DNA of 31,487 nucleotides from SFEL01 sp963640685 (GCA_963640685.1 CAVIAA010000025.1:1-31487), one strand, 5' to 3'. Shown: positions 7,624-16,035, counted from the first letter of the stretch. A program made the numbers and translations. The notes: generated by a model from the letters alone, not told the origin.

Positions 7624-8325
7624 ATGCGCTTACAGAAGCTGATGGCGGACGCCGGCATTGCATCAAGGAGAAGGTGCGAGGAGTATATTTCACAGGGCAG
7701 GGTGAAGGTAAACGGACAGACAGCTGCCATAGGCTGCACGGTCGAAGAAAACGACGAGGTGCTCTTTGACGGGAAGCCGATAGGCAAAAAGCAGGAGAAA
7801 GTCGTAATTGCGCTGAACAAGCCGCAGGGAGTGGTTTGCACGGTAAGCGACCCCGAGGGACGCAGGACGGTCGTTGACTATGTAAAGATTCTCCCATACA
7901 GACTATATAATGTCGGCAGGCTGGATTACGATTCCGAGGGGTTGGTGATACTCACCAACGACGGCGACCTTGCATATAGACTCATGCATCCGAAGTTCGC
8001 TGTGGAAAAGACATACCACGTTGTTTGCACCGGCCGCGTTGCAGAAAGCGAGATCGCACGGCTGGAACAGGGCGTAGCGCTGGAGGATGGCATAACGGCG
8101 CCGGCAAAGGTAGAAAATGTCGAATACGCTCACGGCAAAACCGCCTTTGATATTACCATACACGAGGGCAGGAACAGGCAGGTGCGCCGTATGGTCGGTG
8201 CTATCGGCCGTGAGGTGATGTTGCTGAGGAGAATAAGGGAGGGGACGGTGGCTCTCGGCTCTCTTGAAATAGGGCAATGGAGGTATCTTTCTCAGGCAGA
8301 GCTGGATGCTCTTTTGTGCGAATAA
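7624..8325 (+). CDS. rluB: Ribosomal large-subunit pseudouridine synthase (RluB/RsuA family)
   Basis: The enzyme isomerises a uridine of 23S rRNA (position 2605 in E. coli numbering, if RluB) to pseudouridine. Residues about 1-48 form an S4 RNA-binding domain (MRLQKLMADAGIASRR...), and the catalytic domain carries the catalytic aspartate D101 in NVGRLDYDSEGL and the C-terminal GRNRQVRRM motif. The length of 233 residues fits RluB of Firmicutes. It is the last gene of the scpAB-ytfJ-dac string and is followed by a strong terminator. RsuA (16S) specificity cannot be excluded from sequence alone. Confidence 0.92.
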   Translation: MRLQKLMADAGIASRRRCEEYISQGRVKVNGQTAAIGCTVEENDEVLFDGKPIGKKQEKVVIALNKPQGVVCTVSDPEGRRTVVDYVKILPYRLYNVGRLDYDSEGLVILTNDGDLAYRLMHPKFAVEKTYHVVCTGRVAESEIARLEQGVALEDGITAPAKVENVEYAHGKTAFDITIHEGRNRQVRRMVGAIGREVMLLRRIREGTVALGSLEIGQWRYLSQAELDALLCE

Positions 8326-8362
8326 TAGCAAGGACTTGACATATAAATACAGGTTATAGGCT

Positions 8363-8405
8363 AACGGCATTTTAACAAGTTTTTTTGTGTAAATGCCGTT
8401 TTTAT
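8363..8405 (+). terminator. Rho-independent terminator after rluB
   Basis: AACGGCATTT (8363-8372) is perfectly complementary to AAATGCCGTT (8391-8400), a 10-bp stem with an 18-base T-rich loop, followed by TTTAT. It closes the transcription unit ending in rluB. Confidence 0.85.
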
Positions 8406-8406
8406 A

Positions 8407-8435
8407 TTGCCATAAATCAACCAATGGTGTATAGT
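8407..8435 (+). promoter_or_regulatory. Vegetative (sigma-A-type) promoter of the decarboxylase operon
   Basis: TTGCCA (8407-8412) and TATAGT (8430-8435) each match the consensus at five of six positions with the optimal 17-base spacer. The promoter begins just after the rluB terminator. Transcription would start near 8442, leaving a leader of about 110 bases. Confidence 0.75.
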
Positions 8436-8472
8436 TTACACAATGGGGCGGGTTCCAAACTCGTCAACAGAG

Positions 8473-8497
8473 CATAAAACCATAAGCGGTTTTTATG
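8473..8497 (+). promoter_or_regulatory. Leader hairpin in the decarboxylase operon 5' UTR
   Basis: CATAAAACC (8473-8481) pairs with GGTTTTTATG (8488-8497) with one bulged base and a 6-base loop. No terminator T-run follows outside the arm and no known riboswitch is recognised. It may only stabilise the mRNA. Confidence 0.35.
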
Positions 8498-8551
8498 ACA
8501 CAATCAATTTATGTAATCACATTCAGAATAACGGAAGGGAGGAGCAAATCA

Positions 8552-8824
8552 TTGGAAAACATAAGCTCGGCATTGGTAATGGTGCTCGGCATGGGCACGG
8601 TATTCGTGGGGCTCATCGTACTTATACTGTTTACGAAGCTCATGAGCGCAGTGATAGGCAAGGATAAGGCTGAAGAGCCTAAGGCAGTGCCTGTTGCATC
8701 AGCGTCGGCAGCAAGCAGTGTATCCGATCGAAGGGCCTTTGACGCGGCAGTGGCCGCTGCCATCGCTACCTACATGGGTAACGAACCGGAAGGACTCAGG
8801 ATCCACAGCATCAAACGTGTATAG
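8552..8824 (+). CDS. oadG: Sodium-pump decarboxylase gamma subunit (OadG family)
   Basis: This 90-residue protein has one N-terminal transmembrane helix (ALVMVLGMGTVFVGLIVLILF) followed by an Ala-rich linker and a short C-terminal segment with EPEGLRIHSIKRV, the layout of OadG/GcdD/MmdD subunits. The gamma subunit holds the membrane beta subunit and the carboxyltransferase together. The start is set at TTG 8552, 7 bases after GGGAGGAG (8537-8544); the upstream in-frame ATG at 8495 has no ribosome-binding site and falls in the leader hairpin. It is the first gene of a four-gene operon. Confidence 0.87.
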   Translation: MENISSALVMVLGMGTVFVGLIVLILFTKLMSAVIGKDKAEEPKAVPVASASAASSVSDRRAFDAAVAAAIATYMGNEPEGLRIHSIKRV

Positions 8825-8876
8825 GTTCTAAAACAAATCAGCAACCAGAAATTATTGATGGAGGAAAATTAGAAAA

Positions 8877-9233
8877 ATGCGTAAGTTTCATGTAAACGTA
8901 AACGGTACTTCCTACGAAGTCGAAGTTGAAGAAATAGCCGCCGGCGCAGCTCCTGCAGCTGCTGCAGCTCCCGTGCAGGCGTCCGCTCCCGCGGCAGCAC
9001 CGGCTCCCGTTGCCGCCGGTGCAACCAGCGTTACCGCTCCTATGCCGGGCAACATACTCGACATAAAGGTAAAGGTCGGCGATGTTGTTGAGGCCAATAC
9101 CGTGGTCATAATGCTCGAGGCAATGAAGATGGAAAACGAGATCTTTGCCGGCGTAGCGGGCAAGGTCACAGCCATCAACGTAACAAAGGGCTCTTCCGTA
9201 AATTCCGGCGACGTTCTGGTCGTTATCGGCTGA
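8877..9233 (+). CDS. Biotin carboxyl-carrier subunit of a sodium-translocating decarboxylase
   Basis: The 118-residue protein has a short N-terminal domain, a flexible Ala/Pro linker (residues about 21-50) and a biotinyl domain (about 51-118). The biotin lysine is K84 in the canonical EAMKMEN motif. The carrier moves carboxybiotin from the carboxyltransferase alpha subunit to the membrane beta subunit. It resembles GcdC/MmdC-type free carriers rather than a domain fused to the alpha subunit, consistent with the alpha subunit here ending without a biotin domain. GGAGG lies upstream of the ATG. Confidence 0.93.
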   Translation: MRKFHVNVNGTSYEVEVEEIAAGAAPAAAAAPVQASAPAAAPAPVAAGATSVTAPMPGNILDIKVKVGDVVEANTVVIMLEAMKMENEIFAGVAGKVTAINVTKGSSVNSGDVLVVIG

Positions 9234-9278
9234 TCTCCTGATAAAGTCAAAATTTAATCTTTAGAAAGGAGATCGCAG

Positions 9279-10466
9279 ATGACTTTCGCAGAAGTTTTTT
9301 CCAACTTTATAGATACTACCGGCTTCGCGTATCTTATAGCCGACCCGCGGTGCCTGATAATGCTGGCCATTGCCTGCGTTCTGCTGTATTTGGCTATTGT
9401 AAAGGGCTTTGAGCCGCTGCTGCTGGTTCCGATAGCGTTCGGTATGCTGCTCACTAACCTGCCCGGAGCTGAGATGTTCCATTCCGACTACTTCCTTAAG
9501 GTCGTTGACGGCACTACCGCCATCAACTGGGAGGAGCTGGGTCACGGCGCAGGTCTTATCGACTACCTGTACCTTGGCGTGAAGCTGGGCATCTATCCCT
9601 CTCTGATATTCATGGGCGTGGGCGCTATGACGGACTTTGGCCCCCTGATCGCTAACCCCAAGAGCCTGCTGATGGGCGCAGGTGCGCAGTTCGGCATCTT
9701 TGTAGCCTTTATTGGCGCAAAGCTGCTTGGCTTCACCAACGCTGAGGCCTCCTCAATAGGCATCATAGGCGGCGCGGATGGCCCTACCGCTATCTACGTT
9801 ACGCTCAGGCTCGCTCCTTACCTCCTTGGACCTATCGCGGTCGCGGCTTATTCCTACATGGCGCTGGTTCCTGTAATTCAGCCGCCGCTTATGAAGATGA
9901 TGACCACCAAGGAAGAGCGCAGGATCGAAATGAAGCAGCTTAGGCCCGTGTCTCGCAAGGAGAAGATAATATTCCCCGTCATGGTCACAATATTCGTGTC
10001 CTTCATGCTTCCCTCTGCCGCGCCGCTCATCGGATTGCTGATGCTGGGCAACCTGTTTAAGGAGACCGGCGTTACCGACCGTCTCTCCAAGACTGCGCAG
10101 AACGAGCTGATGAATACAGTTACCATATTCCTTGGCATCTCCGTTGGCGCTACCGCTACTGCTGAGACTTTCCTCACCGGCAAGACCCTTGGGATCCTCG
10201 TGATGGGTGTCTGCGCCTTCGGCTTCGGCACTATCGGCGGCGTTGCGGTCGCAAAGATAATGAATAAGTTCAGCAAGGATCCTATCAACCCGCTTATCGG
10301 CTCCGCAGGCGTTTCCGCCGTTCCTATGGCAGCCCGCGTATCTCAGGTAGTGGGTCAGAAGGAAAAGCCCGGCAACTTCCTGCTCATGCATGCCATGGGT
10401 CCCAATGTGGCCGGAGTTATCGGTTCCGCAATAGCGGCCGGTGTGTTCCTTGCCCTGTTCATGTAA
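9279..10466 (+). CDS. oadB: Sodium-translocating decarboxylase beta subunit (OadB/GcdB/MmdB)
   Basis: This integral membrane subunit decarboxylates carboxybiotin and couples it to export of Na+. It is 395 residues long with many hydrophobic segments. The two family signatures are present: GIIGGADGPTAIY with the conserved D167, and NPLIGSAGVSAVPMAARV with the conserved Asn and Ser of the ion path. A clear AAAGGAG ribosome-binding site precedes the ATG. Codon use is richer in ATC, CTC, ACC and CGT/CGC than in neighbouring genes, which suggests high expression. Confidence 0.95.
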   Translation: MTFAEVFSNFIDTTGFAYLIADPRCLIMLAIACVLLYLAIVKGFEPLLLVPIAFGMLLTNLPGAEMFHSDYFLKVVDGTTAINWEELGHGAGLIDYLYLGVKLGIYPSLIFMGVGAMTDFGPLIANPKSLLMGAGAQFGIFVAFIGAKLLGFTNAEASSIGIIGGADGPTAIYVTLRLAPYLLGPIAVAAYSYMALVPVIQPPLMKMMTTKEERRIEMKQLRPVSRKEKIIFPVMVTIFVSFMLPSAAPLIGLLMLGNLFKETGVTDRLSKTAQNELMNTVTIFLGISVGATATAETFLTGKTLGILVMGVCAFGFGTIGGVAVAKIMNKFSKDPINPLIGSAGVSAVPMAARVSQVVGQKEKPGNFLLMHAMGPNVAGVIGSAIAAGVFLALFM

Positions 10467-10482
10467 TAGGAGGTACTGCACC

Positions 10483-11919
10483 ATGGCTAAAAAATTGATG
10501 ATAACTGATACCATCCTGCGCGATGCGCACCAGTCTCAGGCGGCTACCCGTATGCGTACCGAGGATATGCTGCCCGCCTGCGAGCTGCTGGACAGCGTAG
10601 GGTACTATTCCCTTGAGTGCTGGGGCGGCGCAACCTTTGATGCCTGCCTCCGCTTCCTCAATGAGGATCCTTGGGAGCGCCTCCGCAAGCTCAGGAAGGC
10701 ACTGCCCAATACCAAGCTGCAGATGCTTTTCCGCGGCCAGAACATACTTGGCTATAAGCACTATGCAGACGATGTCGTAGAGCAGTTCTGCCGCAAGGCC
10801 ATCGAAAACGGCATTGACGTTATCCGTATATTCGACGCGCTCAACGACGTACGCAACCTTGAGGCCGCCATCAAGTACACAAAGAAGTACGGCGGAATCT
10901 GCGAGCCTGCAATAAGCTATACCATAAGCCCCGTTCACAACGAGGATTACTTCGTGAAGCTGGCGAAGGAACTGGTTCAGATGGGCGCAGATAATATCTG
11001 CATAAAGGATATGGCAAACCTGTTGCTGCCCTATGACGCATATTCCCTCATAAAGCGGCTCAAGTCCGAGGTGGATGTGCCTATACACCTGCATACCCAC
11101 AACACCACCGGTACCGGCGACATGACCTACCTCATGGCTATGCAGGCCGGCGTGGATATAGTTGACTGTGCGCTGTCTCCCTTTGCAAACGGCACCTCTC
11201 AGCCGGCGACCGAGTCCCTCGTTGCGACACTCAAGGGCACGGAGCACGACACCGGCATGGATCTTGCTAAGCTCGCCGAGGCTGCAAAGCACTTCCGCGG
11301 CGTGTCCGAGCGTATGATGAAGGAGGGCATACTTGATCCCAAGGTGCTCCGCGTTGACACCAATACCCTCGTGTATCAGGTTCCCGGCGGAATGCTCTCC
11401 AACCTCATAAGCCAGCTCAAGGAAGCGGGCAGGGAAGACAAGTATTACGACGTTCTCGAGGAGATTCCGATAGTCCGCAAGGATTTCGGCTATCCTCCGC
11501 TCGTAACGCCTACCAGCCAGATCGTAGGCACGCAGGCCGTGTTCAATGTGCTCATGGGACGTTACAAGACCTTCCCGCAGAATTCAAAGGCGCTGCTTGC
11601 CGGCGAATACGGCGCGCTGCCCGGCGAAGTCAACGAGAAGGTTCGCCGCAAGGCCATAGGCGACAAGGAAGTTATCACATGCCGTCCGGCCGATCTGCTT
11701 GAGCCGGAGCTTGAAAAGTACGATAAGGAAGTCAAGGAGCTTGGCTACTATGAGCAGGAAGAGGACGTACTAAGTTATGCGCTGTTCCCAAAGGTAGCCC
11801 CGAAGTTCTTTGAGGCGCGCAAGGCCGCAAAGGAGGGCAGGACTGCCGCTCCAGAGCAGAAACCTGCCGCTGATCCAAACAAGGTATTGAATCTCTACGT
11901 AGAGGACAAGGAGCTGTAA
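10483..11919 (+). CDS. oadA: Carboxyltransferase alpha subunit (oxaloacetate decarboxylase / pyruvate carboxylase subunit B type)
   Basis: The protein transfers the carboxyl group from a 2-oxo acid, most likely oxaloacetate, to biotin on the carrier subunit. It is 478 residues long: a DRE-TIM-type barrel starting with DTILRDAHQSQAATRM, the conserved lysine in CIKDMANLL, the zinc motif HLHTHNTTGTG and a PYC_OADA-type domain (about 310-460). It ends without a biotinyl domain, which is supplied by the separate gene at 8877. The start at 10483 follows AGGAGG with 8-9 bases; an upstream in-frame codon (10441) would overlap the beta subunit. Together the four genes make an oxaloacetate-driven Na+ pump; other 2-oxo acid substrates are less likely given the PycB-type alpha subunit. 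Confidence 0.93.
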   Translation: MAKKLMITDTILRDAHQSQAATRMRTEDMLPACELLDSVGYYSLECWGGATFDACLRFLNEDPWERLRKLRKALPNTKLQMLFRGQNILGYKHYADDVVEQFCRKAIENGIDVIRIFDALNDVRNLEAAIKYTKKYGGICEPAISYTISPVHNEDYFVKLAKELVQMGADNICIKDMANLLLPYDAYSLIKRLKSEVDVPIHLHTHNTTGTGDMTYLMAMQAGVDIVDCALSPFANGTSQPATESLVATLKGTEHDTGMDLAKLAEAAKHFRGVSERMMKEGILDPKVLRVDTNTLVYQVPGGMLSNLISQLKEAGREDKYYDVLEEIPIVRKDFGYPPLVTPTSQIVGTQAVFNVLMGRYKTFPQNSKALLAGEYGALPGEVNEKVRRKAIGDKEVITCRPADLLEPELEKYDKEVKELGYYEQEEDVLSYALFPKVAPKFFEARKAAKEGRTAAPEQKPAADPNKVLNLYVEDKEL

Positions 11920-11937
11920 AGCAGCCCCCAAAAGCAT

Positions 11938-11966
11938 CAGGCCGCCCGGTAAGGGCGGCCTGTTTT
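11938..11966 (+). terminator. Strong terminator after the decarboxylase operon, probably shared with the convergent gene
   Basis: CAGGCCGCCC (11938-11947) pairs perfectly with GGGCGGCCTG (11953-11962) around a GGTAA loop, followed by TTTTA. On the opposite strand the same stem is followed four bases later by TTTT, so it may also stop the minus-strand gene ending at 11979. Confidence 0.9.
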
Positions 11967-11978
11967 AATGCCGTTATG

Positions 11979-14900
11979 TCATTCTTCAGCGCTCGATGCG
12001 AGAGCGTTTGCCTTCCATTGCTCCATTTGGGCGTTTGAAAAGCCAAACTCCTTTTGAAGGTAGGTCAGGGCATAGTCGGGGCGCTTTTGCAGGCAGCTTC
12101 TAAGCTCGGCTATGCTGCTTTTCCATGAAGATACGCTGGAGGGAATGCCCCAGCGCTTTATGTGCCGCGCCATCTCAGGCTCCATTGTGCTTTCCATTTC
12201 GTCGAGTATCCCTGTCAGCCGTTCCGGCGTAAAGTAGTTATACACGACATAAACGTATCTTTCGCCGAATTTTTCGCACCAGCCCTTGTTTTTGCGCAGC
12301 CCAACGTAAATATCCATATTGGTCAGCGAGCCGTCCTGAGACGGCACACCTTCAGCCTTAAAGTAGCTGGGCAGTATGTTTCTCGTTGGGCTGGAGGCGC
12401 TCAGCGCAAGGTCAAGGTCGTAATATATCGGCCGCCATTTGATTTTATAGTCGGTAGTCCGCCAGTATTTTTGGTTGAACATATCGCCGTTTGCAAAGTA
12501 GCTTTGGGCGATCAGGTAATCGATAAAGTAATCGACATCTACCCATTGGCAAAGCTCGTCGTATTTTGCGTCGTTTGCGGTGTCGCTCGTGAGCGCATAA
12601 TTGCGCACGCGCTTAAAGTCCGTCCTGTCCCCGGCGAGAGGGGTCTCGTTGCGGCGTATTATGTTTGCGGTGGATGGGTCTACGCCGTAATGGGTGGCGA
12701 GATAGTCTTCATTCTGGTTTTCGTTCAGGTCGTAAAGCCCCCAGTATTGGCCGTTTATGTATACCACAACGGAACGGGTCTGTATGTTGTCAAGGTTGAG
12801 CCCCTCAACGCACTTGCTGAAGAATGAATCGCGCAACCGGGCCTTTGATGCGTCCTGACCGGAGTTGCGAACGGCCAACGACGTATACTCGGTAACGTCG
12901 TTGCCGGGGAAGAAGTTATACTTTACAGAGCCCTGCCCGTAGCCGCCGCGAAGAAAAATCGACATGGACTTCTGCCGCATGGTAAGTGTGGATGCACCGT
13001 TTACGCGAAGACCGCAGGGAAACTCAACGCCGAGCCGTCCGTCCGTCTCGTAGTATTCGCAGAACCCCTCGCGTTCAACCTTTTTCCAGCGGTCCGTAAC
13101 TGAATACACCTCGTCAAAGGACGTTTTGTCGATGGAAAGGCATATCACCGGCACCGTGTGCTTTTCCTCAAAGAGATAGGTCGCTGCGGCCGTCTCGCTG
13201 GCTATCAGTCCATCGGATACCGCAATTGCCTTTACAACGGTATTTGACGAAATATTCAGCGGCTGAGTATACGGCAAGGATGAAACAGTCGGCTTGCTGC
13301 CGTCAGTCGTGTAGTATATTTTTGCGTCTGGCGTTTGGCAGCTCAGCGTAAGCTCAAAGACACCGCTGTGATACAGCTCCCTGTCGGAAAATATAGGCGC
13401 CGAGGTATAGCCTGCGGAGTAGGATGAGGAATTTGCAGCGCCCTTGGTGGGCGTGGAATAAAACACCCTGTCAGAGCTATCGGAATTGCGCCCGGAGGTA
13501 ACGCCGAGGCTGAGCGCGCCGGTCTCAAATACGTCCTTTATGTTGCCGTCACCGTCCGTCAGTATCAGCGTATCGCCGGATGCGGATATATTAAAGGGCG
13601 CCGAAACGCCCGATGTTGATGATGCTGAAGCAGCGACCGTGCCGTACTCTCCGGCGGATAGCTTGTACGATGGAAAGGTGAACTTGAACATGTTGTTCGC
13701 ATCGTTCGTCAGGTGCCAGCCCTCAAGGTTTATCGAGGAGCCGGAGGCGTTATGCAGCTCGATCCAGTCGGTGCCCTTGCTTTTTGCCGCTTTGACCGCG
13801 GAAACCTCGCTTATATACACGCCGGACATATCCGTCGTAATGCCGGCCTCCTCCGGAGAATCAAAGGCATGCGTCGAGTTTGCAGCACCCGGGGTGGGGG
13901 AGGAATAGTATTTAAGCGCGCCATCGGTGCCGGTGCCAACCGAAACATTGTCGCCCGTCTTTGGGTCTATGGTCATGGTGTCCATCCGCATTGACGCAGA
14001 GGAAAGGAAGGTGATCTCGTATTCATTCTTTGAGAGCTTAAAGGAGGTATGCAGCTCACCATCGGTTTGGTTCCTGCCGGAAAGGAAAACGACGAGGTAT
14101 TCCTTCGGCTGTATCGAAACATCGGGGAATGCCCACTTAAACGGGTCATCCGCGTCGTCGCTGAGGAAACAGCCCTTCAGCGAAACCTCGCTGTCCGAGG
14201 AATTGTACAGCTCGACCCACGGAGAACGGTCGCCGAAGCTGTCCCGTATGCTGTATTTGTTGCTCTTGAGCAGCTCATTTATGCGCACAGGGTCGCTTGC
14301 GTCCATAGGAGATATTTCAAGCGAGGAGAGTACATCGGAGGAATTATCTGCCCCCGGCGTAGGCGTTGGGCAATAGACCCCCGGAGCTGTGACCGAAATG
14401 CCCGGGTACACGGGGTTCGTCCAGTTAAACATCGATATAACGCTGCCCATTCCGTTTGAAAGGAGCAGCGCAGAGTCGCCGCTGCCCAGCTTAAATGAGG
14501 CGTGTATCTCGTCTGAGGTGGAATCATCGCTGCCGGAGAAAAATACGAGTATATACTCACCGGGCGCCACCGTCATGCCCGGCAGGCGGAATTTAGAAGG
14601 CTCGCCAACGGAATCCGAAAGGTAATAATCCGAAAGCAGCACCTCCTTATCCGATATGTTCTTGATCTCCGCCCAAGGGTAAAATCTGCTGTCCGATGCG
14701 GCAAGGGTAGACGTATTGCGCGGCATAACCTCGGTTATCGCAAGCGCACTCTCGCCGCTGCCCTTGCTGCCGCCCTCCTGAACGGAGAGAAATATATCAT
14801 CGCCGTTTTTTTCTCCCGGCGTTGGGCTGCTGCAGTAGCCGTAGCCGCCGTCTGCAGCTCTGGCATAAGAAACGTCGGTCACAAGCTCGGGTACCTCAAG

Positions 14901-15314
14901 CTGCTGGATAACGTTGTAATACGGGTCAACGAGGTAGAGCATATCGCCGCTTTTGGAAAGGCCAAAGCCGGTGCACATCGGGTCACCGTCGTACTTTGAG
15001 GCATAGACGACTATATAGCCGCCTGATGGTATGGTCACCGCCGGAAAGGTATACTTGTGCGGATTTTTAATGTTGTCGGTAAGGCCGTAGCCCTCAAGCT
15101 CGATGGGCTTTGCGGTAGGGTTATAAAGCTCTATCCAATCCGGGCTGCCAAGCGTTTCATCCACCAAAGAGTAGGAATTGGAAGAAACGACCTCGTTTAT
15201 GCAGAGCTGACCCTGAGACGAGGCGCCGGATATGCCATCGCAGCCGAAGAAAAGCAGCGCCGAGAGCAGCGCAAGAGAGACGCTTATGATCTTTTTAAGG
15301 CTCTTGTTCATCAT
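11979..15314 (-). CDS. CotH-kinase-family lipoprotein with four lamin-tail domains
   Basis: This protein of about 1111 residues has a lipoprotein signal (lipobox LFFGC, C25). Four lamin-tail-type repeats follow at about 37-165, 191-320, 343-475 and 498-625, each with an INE/ITE/ISE opening, a W-x-E-L/I-x-N core and a closing PTPG- or PTKG-type turn before Asn. A chitobiase C-terminal-like domain (about 638-715, KIYYTTDGSKPT) and a CotH kinase domain (about 720-1085) complete it; the latter shows NGQYWGLYDLNEN and the metal-binding-type YYDLDL. Bacillus CotH phosphorylates spore-coat proteins; lamin-tail modules are thought to bind DNA, glycans or membranes. A lipid-anchored surface kinase, perhaps sporulation-linked, is inferred. 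The start ATG 15314 (or 15311) lacks a Shine-Dalgarno. Confidence 0.88.
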   Translation of the reverse strand: MMNKSLKKIISVSLALLSALLFFGCDGISGASSQGQLCINEVVSSNSYSLVDETLGSPDWIELYNPTAKPIELEGYGLTDNIKNPHKYTFPAVTIPSGGYIVVYASKYDGDPMCTGFGLSKSGDMLYLVDPYYNVIQQLEVPELVTDVSYARAADGGYGYCSSPTPGEKNGDDIFLSVQEGGSKGSGESALAITEVMPRNTSTLAASDSRFYPWAEIKNISDKEVLLSDYYLSDSVGEPSKFRLPGMTVAPGEYILVFFSGSDDSTSDEIHASFKLGSGDSALLLSNGMGSVISMFNWTNPVYPGISVTAPGVYCPTPTPGADNSSDVLSSLEISPMDASDPVRINELLKSNKYSIRDSFGDRSPWVELYNSSDSEVSLKGCFLSDDADDPFKWAFPDVSIQPKEYLVVFLSGRNQTDGELHTSFKLSKNEYEITFLSSASMRMDTMTIDPKTGDNVSVGTGTDGALKYYSSPTPGAANSTHAFDSPEEAGITTDMSGVYISEVSAVKAAKSKGTDWIELHNASGSSINLEGWHLTNDANNMFKFTFPSYKLSAGEYGTVAASASSTSGVSAPFNISASGDTLILTDGDGNIKDVFETGALSLGVTSGRNSDSSDRVFYSTPTKGAANSSSYSAGYTSAPIFSDRELYHSGVFELTLSCQTPDAKIYYTTDGSKPTVSSLPYTQPLNISSNTVVKAIAVSDGLIASETAAATYLFEEKHTVPVICLSIDKTSFDEVYSVTDRWKKVEREGFCEYYETDGRLGVEFPCGLRVNGASTLTMRQKSMSIFLRGGYGQGSVKYNFFPGNDVTEYTSLAVRNSGQDASKARLRDSFFSKCVEGLNLDNIQTRSVVVYINGQYWGLYDLNENQNEDYLATHYGVDPSTANIIRRNETPLAGDRTDFKRVRNYALTSDTANDAKYDELCQWVDVDYFIDYLIAQSYFANGDMFNQKYWRTTDYKIKWRPIYYDLDLALSASSPTRNILPSYFKAEGVPSQDGSLTNMDIYVGLRKNKGWCEKFGERYVYVVYNYFTPERLTGILDEMESTMEPEMARHIKRWGIPSSVSSWKSSIAELRSCLQKRPDYALTYLQKEFGFSNAQMEQWKANALASSAEE

Positions 15315-15321
15315 GAAAATC

Positions 15322-15330
15322 ATTATACCA
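15322..15330 (-). promoter_or_regulatory. Extended -10 element of the CotH-family gene
   Basis: On the minus strand TGGTATAAT is a perfect extended -10 (TGnTATAAT). Its expected start point is 1-2 bases before the ATG at 15314, so any transcript from it would be nearly leaderless. No good -35 was found. Confidence 0.4.
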
Positions 15331-15394
15331 TATACTGCCGCGATACGACACAGTAAACTTTGCAATAAACTGTGAACGGCAGTGGATTATATGA

Positions 15395-15400
15395 TATACT
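15395..15400 (+). promoter_or_regulatory. Candidate -10 of the barnase-barstar operon
   Basis: TATACT lies 31 bases before the barnase ATG, preceded at 17 bases by GTGAAC (15372-15377), a weak -35. It is divergent from the CotH-family promoter within a gap of about 117 bases. Confidence 0.35.
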
Positions 15401-15431
15401 AAAACAAAAAAATCGAATGATGGAGAGGAAT

Positions 15432-16031
15432 ATGGACAAAACGGGCAATAAGAGAAAGCTGGATAAGAGAAAGATACTCTTTCTGGCGGCGGCAATAGTC
15501 ATTGCACTGCTGCTGATAAGCGGCAGGCTGACGCCTGCCGAGCTGGTTAACGGCATCGTCGAAGCTGAGCAGCCGACGGCGCAGGAAACGTCAACACCGG
15601 ACATTAAGCAGACAGAAGCGGATACGCCGGAGCAGGTGCAAGCTGAGCCGGACGTCGCGCTTGAGGAAAGCAGCGAGCCGAAAACCGAAATAAATAAGGA
15701 CGGCAGCTATACCTCAAAGGAGGATGTGGCGCTGTACATACACACCTACGGCTGCCTGCCTAGCAACTTTATTACTAAGAGCGAGGCAAAAAAGCTCGGC
15801 TGGAGCGGAGGGCCGCTTGAGGGGTATGCACCAGGATGCAGCATCGGCGGAGACAGGTTCGGCAACTACGAGGGGCTGCTGCCGGAGGGCCGCAGCTATA
15901 CCGAATGTGACATCGACACCGCGGGTGCTTCATCGAGAGGGGCGAAGCGCATCGTCTTTTCAAACGATGGGCTGATATATTATACGGATGATCATTATGA
16001 AAGCTTTGAGCTGCTTTACGGTGAGGAGTAG
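15432..16031 (+). CDS. Membrane-anchored or secreted barnase-type ribonuclease
   Basis: The 199-residue protein has a basic N-terminus and a hydrophobic segment (about 14-30), a Pro/Glu/Thr-rich linker (about 42-90) and a C-terminal barnase (N1/T1) domain (about 95-196). Matches to Bacillus barnase include ITKSEAKKLGW (K116 = barnase K27), APGCSIGGDRFGN, the catalytic glutamate E158 (barnase E73), R169 and R173 (R83, R87) and H188 (H102) in DDHYESF. It should cleave RNA after guanosine. The arginine at barnase position 59 is Tyr here. The start ATG follows GGAGAGG. The signal looks like either a cleavable export signal or an anchor. Barstar follows in the same operon 4 bases downstream, protecting the producer. 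Confidence 0.92.
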   Translation: MDKTGNKRKLDKRKILFLAAAIVIALLLISGRLTPAELVNGIVEAEQPTAQETSTPDIKQTEADTPEQVQAEPDVALEESSEPKTEINKDGSYTSKEDVALYIHTYGCLPSNFITKSEAKKLGWSGGPLEGYAPGCSIGGDRFGNYEGLLPEGRSYTECDIDTAGASSRGAKRIVFSNDGLIYYTDDHYESFELLYGEE

Positions 16032-16035
16032 AAAA

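Noticed and set aside
8336..8360. TTGACA followed by TATAGG as a promoter before the rluB terminator
   Set aside because: The spacer is only 13 bases and the terminator would follow at once; the promoter at 8407-8435 is far better.
11979..15314. Long open frames on the plus strand inside the CotH-family gene (for example 12162-12827)
   Set aside because: They lie opposite a gene with clear domain content, lack ribosome-binding sites and match nothing known.
15350..15373. Dyad ACAGT...ACTGT between the CotH and barnase genes
   Set aside because: Only 5-bp arms are perfect; chance occurrence in an AT-rich gap is likely.
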